This document shows, piece by piece, positions 60,706-64,000 of a stretch of 64,000 bases of DNA. Each line of letters begins with the position of its first letter. Position 1 is the first letter of the stretch. The stretch spans positions 310,001 to 374,000 of the forward strand of contig NZ_QHLY01000005.1 of NCBI RefSeq assembly GCF_003185895.1, read 5' to 3'. The translations under genes were made by a program, and so were the position numbers. The notes under the pieces are model-generated. The model was not told the DNA's origin. It made no database searches and worked only from the letters and a program-made list of their open reading frames with translations. The stretch comes from Cryobacterium arcticum. GTDB lineage: Bacteria; Actinomycetota; Actinomycetes; Actinomycetales; Microbacteriaceae.

Positions 60706-61410
60706 CTAGAAGCCGATCTGAGCTCCGCGCACCTGGGTGATCTCCACGTCGAAACCGGGATACAACACCGGGCGGATGGCGTCCGCCAACTGTTCCAGCT
60801 GCCCGCCGTCGAGCACGATGGGATCGTCGTTGTCGTCGGAGTCGGGGTAAAGCTCGATTTCGACGGTGACGGTGAACACATTGACCGAGGCCATCATGCC
60901 CTGCGTCCCTACGGCGGCCTGCACGAGGTCGACGGCAGGATTGAGCTGTGATTGCGCGTCGAGCTCCGTGAAGCCGACGTTCTCGTGTAGCTCGTACGGG
61001 TCGCCGACCGCATCGAGAATGGCGAGGGCCTCCGGTGGGGCGTCGGCCTTGAAGCTCATGCCGAAGCCCTCGTCGGTGATGTAACCGTAGGCGTAGTCGT
61101 CGGGGAAGGCCTCCTGCACCGCGTTGATCGCCAGGTTTTGCGGCGTTTGGCGGTCGGATATCGCCATCTCCTGTTCCACCGTGAACGAGTCCCAATCCAC
61201 GGGAGCCCGGACGGGCTCCGGCACCGGCGTGGCCGAGACCACTCTGGTGGCCGGCGCATCCGGTGGCGCGGCATCGGTAGAGGAGGGTTCGGCCTCCGCG
61301 GCCGCCAGCAGCGGCGGCACGGCGAGCGCGGCGCACACACCCACAGCCAGGATGACCACCCCGGCCACGATCAGCCTTTTTCGCGTGCCGCTACCGCCGC
61401 TGCCAGCCAT
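60706..61410 (-). CDS. Membrane-anchored protein of unknown function
   Basis: This 234-residue protein has a short basic N-terminus (GTRKRLIVAG), one membrane helix at about residues 12-36, and an acidic outer domain starting with an Ala/Pro/Ser-rich linker. The domain is hydrophilic with no motif I recognise; it may be an adhesin-like or sensor domain. The gene is convergent with the peroxidase gene and lies 79 bases after the 3' end of nothing on its own strand; the neighbouring monooxygenase gene is 80 bases upstream on the same strand. Coding is supported by the clear anchor and codon use. Confidence 0.7.
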   Translation of the reverse strand: MAGSGGSGTRKRLIVAGVVILAVGVCAALAVPPLLAAAEAEPSSTDAAPPDAPATRVVSATPVPEPVRAPVDWDSFTVEQEMAISDRQTPQNLAINAVQEAFPDDYAYGYITDEGFGMSFKADAPPEALAILDAVGDPYELHENVGFTELDAQSQLNPAVDLVQAAVGTQGMMASVNVFTVTVEIELYPDSDDNDDPIVLDGGQLEQLADAIRPVLYPGFDVEITQVRGAQIGF

Positions 61411-61489
61411 CCGAACCCCCGTCGTCTGGTGCCGAGGCTATCCCAGGTGAGCGGATGTCCGCTGGCCCCCGTCCGCACCCCGAGCCAGG

Positions 61490-62797
61490 TCAGAAGGCGA
61501 GCAGATTCTCCTTCAGGGTGGCGTGGGTGTACTCGGTGCGGGCGAGGCCGCGGCGCTGCAGTTCGGGCACGAGGCCGTCTACGATCTCGGCCACGGCCTG
61601 GCGGCTGAGCGCACCGGAGATCAGGAAGCCGTCGCCACCGACCTGCTCCATCGCATCCTGCATCTGCTGCGCCACGGTAGCCGGGGTGCCCACGAACGGC
61701 ACCGCGTTCAGGCTCGGCATGGAGGCCAGCTCGCGCAGGGTCTTGGTGCCGGCGTCGCCGCCCTTGCGCAGGAACGCCTCGAGGGTGGTGCGGTGGCCGT
61801 TGGTGGTGATCTCCGGCACCGGGGCATCCAGGTCGAACTGGGTGAAGTCCACGTTGGTGAGGGCGCTGAGGTGGGCCAGGGCGATGTCCATACCCTCGGG
61901 GGTCATCACGGCGCGGCGGGCGGCCTTGGCCTGGGCGAGTTCATCGGTCTCGTCGAGCACCGGGCTCACCACGAAGAGCACCTTGCAGTCGTCGGGGTTG
62001 CGGCCGGCCTCCACCATGCGGGCACGGATGTCGTCGCGGTATGCCTTCATCTCCGCCACTCCGGTAGCGGAGCAGATGATGGTGTTGGCGTGCTTGGCGG
62101 CGAACGCGCGGCCGCGGGGGCTGCCGCCGGCCTGGCAGAGGGCGGGCTGGCCCTGTGGGCCGGGCATCATGTTGAGCGGACCGCGCACCTTGTAGTACTT
62201 GCCGTCGTGGTCGATCGGGTGAACCTTGGTGTGGTCGGCGAAGACGCCGGTCTCGCGGTCGCGCACCAGCGCGCCCGGGTCCCACGAGTTCCACAGGCCC
62301 TTGACGACCTCCACGTATTCGTCGGCCATCTCGTAGCGTTCGTCGTGCTCGTAGTGCAGGTCGAGGCCGAAGTTCTGCGCGGCGCGGTCTTCGCTCGATG
62401 TCACCACGTTCCAGCCGATCCGGCCGTGGGTGAGGTTGTCGAGCGTGGCGTACATCCGCGCCGTGATGAACGGCGGGTAGAAGCTCGTGGACGCCGTGGC
62501 GATCAGGCCGATGTGCTTGGTGTGCTCGCCGAGCTTGGCCATCAGCGGCAGCGGATCCTGCTTGGGTGCGTACATGTTGTACTTCAGGTCAGTCGCCATC
62601 GAGCCGCCGTGCACGTCGGACACCATCAGCGAGTCCTCGAACATGACGAAGTCGAACTTGCCGCGTTCCATCATCTTCACGATGTCGACGTAGAACTCCC
62701 CGTCGATCCAGCTCTCGTCGTTGTTGCCGTCGAACTGGCCGAGCCAGGACGGTGAGGAGAAGTTGAGGAACCAGCCGAGGTGGAATTTGTTTGCCAT
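61490..62797 (-). CDS. LLM-class flavin-dependent monooxygenase (NtaA/DmoA type) 2
   Basis: This 435-residue enzyme is a second member of the NtaA/SnaA/DmoA group. HLGWFLNFSSPSWLGQFDGN at the N-terminus, GKFDFVMFEDSLMVSDVHGG, LDNLTHGRIGWNVVTSSEDRAAQNFG and GPQGQPALCQAGGSPRGRAFAA are conserved with the family and with the enzyme at 34290-32911, though the two are clearly distinct. It uses reduced flavin from a separate reductase. The substrate is probably a small organosulfur or amine compound. It is divergent from the deacetylase gene with 131 bases between starts. Confidence 0.88.
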   Translation of the reverse strand: MANKFHLGWFLNFSSPSWLGQFDGNNDESWIDGEFYVDIVKMMERGKFDFVMFEDSLMVSDVHGGSMATDLKYNMYAPKQDPLPLMAKLGEHTKHIGLIATASTSFYPPFITARMYATLDNLTHGRIGWNVVTSSEDRAAQNFGLDLHYEHDERYEMADEYVEVVKGLWNSWDPGALVRDRETGVFADHTKVHPIDHDGKYYKVRGPLNMMPGPQGQPALCQAGGSPRGRAFAAKHANTIICSATGVAEMKAYRDDIRARMVEAGRNPDDCKVLFVVSPVLDETDELAQAKAARRAVMTPEGMDIALAHLSALTNVDFTQFDLDAPVPEITTNGHRTTLEAFLRKGGDAGTKTLRELASMPSLNAVPFVGTPATVAQQMQDAMEQVGGDGFLISGALSRQAVAEIVDGLVPELQRRGLARTEYTHATLKENLLAF

Positions 62798-62928
62798 GAC
62801 CGAAGGTTAGAAACGGCGCATTTCCCCTCCGCTACACGACGGCACCCAGGGCATTACGCGAGGGCGGCGCAATACGCGAGCAACACGACATCGATCCCCC
62901 GAAACAGCCGCCGCCTAGCGTGTGGGTC

Positions 62929-63567
62929 ATGACAGACACCGGCGCGCCCCGCCCGCACACCACCAACCTGTATTCCTTCGACCCACACGGCACCACGGTG
63001 GCGTGGACCGTCGACGACGGTACCAACGCCGAGTCGATCCGCCGGTTCGCCCTGTTCGTGGCCGAGACCGGGGTGCGCGTCACCCTGTTCCCCTGCGGCA
63101 GCTACCCCGGCTGGGCCGAGCACGCCGCGCTGTGGCGACCGCTCGTGGCCACCGGGCAGGTGCAGGTGGGCAACCACACCTGGTCGCACCGGGAGTTCAC
63201 CGACCTCACCGACGACGAGATCATCGAGGAGCTCACGCTCAACGAGGAGTTCTTTCTGGAGCACTACGGCGTGAGCACCAAGCCGTACTTCCGTCCGCCC
63301 AACGGCTCCCGCGACGACCGCACGGATGCCGCGGCCGCCCGCGCCGGCTACACCGTGCAGGCCATGTGGAGCAGCCTGCTCGTGGAGGGGCCGACCCGCA
63401 CGGCCGACGAGCTCATCGAGTCGGCCGGAGTAGCCTTCCACCCGGGCGGCATCGTGATCGGCCACCTCAACTTCGACGCCATGCAGGATGCGCTGCCCGC
63501 CCTGCTGGACGCCATCACCACGGCTGGCCTCCGCTCGGTCACCATCCGCGACGTCTTCGCCGCCTAA
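62929..63567 (+). CDS. Polysaccharide deacetylase family protein
   Basis: This 212-residue NodB-homology protein has the metal and catalytic motifs TVDDG (Asp29, Asp30), HTWSH (His83, His87) and RPPNG (Arg122). Proteins of this short, signal-less type include cytoplasmic deacetylases and hydrolases of allantoin-like compounds. The ATG at 62929 gives MTDTGAPRPHTTNLYSF; a GTG at 62920 is possible. It is divergent from the flavin monooxygenase gene. A role on chitooligosaccharide or an N-acyl compound cannot be decided. Confidence 0.87.
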   Translation: MTDTGAPRPHTTNLYSFDPHGTTVAWTVDDGTNAESIRRFALFVAETGVRVTLFPCGSYPGWAEHAALWRPLVATGQVQVGNHTWSHREFTDLTDDEIIEELTLNEEFFLEHYGVSTKPYFRPPNGSRDDRTDAAAARAGYTVQAMWSSLLVEGPTRTADELIESAGVAFHPGGIVIGHLNFDAMQDALPALLDAITTAGLRSVTIRDVFAA

Positions 63568-63600
63568 GCGGCGAGACGACCCGCACGAGACACCCATTCG

Positions 63601-63930
63601 CTGGTCGAGCCTGTCGACGCCGTGCTGAGCCTGTCGAAGTAGACCCGGTGAGACGACCTGCGGATGCCGCGGCAGCGACACGCAGGCACGTCACGAGGTC
63701 TCGACAAGCTCGACCAGCGGGATGGGCACGACACACAGACGGGACCAGCACGTCTCAGTGCGCCGACCTCCGCGACGCACCCCATCGCTGGTCGAGCCTG
63801 TCGAGACCCGGTGAGACGACCTCCGGATGCCGCGGCAGCGACACACAGGCACGACGCGAGGTCTCGACAAGCTCGACCAGCGGGATGCTCGATCAACGGG
63901 AAGCTCGACCAGCGGGATGCTCGACCAGCG
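63601..63930. repeat. Repeat block with an 82-base direct duplication
   Basis: This gap after the deacetylase gene contains no convincing gene. It holds at least six full or partial copies of the TCGA-centred repeat in both orientations, and an 82-base segment present twice (63643-63724 and 63806-63887), starting ACCCGGTGAGACGACCT and ending CGACCAGCGGGATG, with only a few differences. Toward 63920 shorter CTCGACCAGCGGGATG units repeat. The pattern suggests local duplication. Confidence 0.8.
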
Positions 63931-63943
63931 CGGGCGGAGGGCC

Positions 63944-64000
63944 TCAGTCGTTGGAGAGCAGGCGCTGCTTGAAGTAGCCCTCGGGCTGGGTGCTGCGCAC
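63944..64000 (-). CDS. 3' end of an unidentified minus-strand gene
   Basis: Only the last 18 codons are inside the window, reading STQPEGYFKQRLLSND before a TGA at 63946-63944. Codon use is like its neighbours, and the stop lies just beyond the repeat block, as expected for a real gene end. The rest lies beyond the right edge, so no family can be named. Confidence 0.55.
   Translation of the reverse strand: MRSTQPEGYFKQRLLSND

Overview
The window is GC-rich, densely coded DNA from an actinobacterium, most likely a member of the Microbacteriaceae. That placement is an inference. It rests on the base composition, many GTG starts, ATGA/GTGA overlaps between genes, DUF1206 and GAP-family proteins, and a dispersed intergenic repeat of the type GGTCTCGACAAGCTCGACCAG. 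I saw no rRNA, tRNA, CRISPR array, transposase or phage gene.

Region 1 (1-26.5 kb) is a locus for unsaturated uronic acid sugars. A plus-strand unit (MHS-family MFS importer, GH105 unsaturated uronyl hydrolase, FAH-family protein; 3141-6695) faces a long minus-strand unit starting at 21502: DUF2264 protein, sugar-binding lipoprotein, two ABC permeases, YesL-like DUF624 protein, GH88 unsaturated uronyl hydrolase, a second FAH-family protein, KduD, KduI, KDG kinase and KDPG aldolase. Together these give uptake of oligouronides, release of unsaturated uronate, and the complete route DKI -> DKII -> KDG -> KDPG -> pyruvate + glyceraldehyde 3-phosphate. No ABC ATPase is present, so a shared one elsewhere must serve. 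Divergently from 21686 run a cytoplasmic heparinase II/III-family lyase, a DeoR-LacI chimeric regulator and an acyltransferase fused to an alpha/alpha-toroid-like domain, joined by 4-base overlaps. Between the FAH genes sits a compact operon (10086-6717): a Tat-exported intradiol-dioxygenase lipoprotein, tatA, tatC, a tatB-like gene and a carboxymuconolactone decarboxylase-family gene.

Region 2 (26.5-29.8 kb) holds small regulator-enzyme pairs: XRE regulator/SDR, a methyltransferase, and ArsR/VOC with a clear ArsR operator.

Region 3 (29.8-40.6 kb) has a minus-strand set (DszA/NtaA-like flavin monooxygenase, metN, metI, metQ-like) with a 26-base tandem repeat between metI and metQ. Divergent to it is an amine-catabolism operon: aldehyde dehydrogenase, copper amine oxidase with a His-rich tail, universal stress protein and APC permease.

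Region 4 (40.7-64 kb) is mostly housekeeping or envelope genes: a GT87 membrane protein, histidine phosphatase, RlmG/RsmC-like methyltransferase, SNF2 helicase with a SWIM finger, DUF1206, GAP, cardiolipin synthase, AI-2E exporter, leucyl aminopeptidase, SLC13 and MFS transporters, AraC regulator, META lipoprotein, small membrane proteins, glutathione peroxidase, a second flavin monooxygenase and a polysaccharide deacetylase. Two intergenic regions (42.7-43.3 kb and 63.6-63.9 kb) are packed with repeats. The left edge cuts a NagB-family gene and the right edge cuts the 3' end of an unidentified minus-strand gene.
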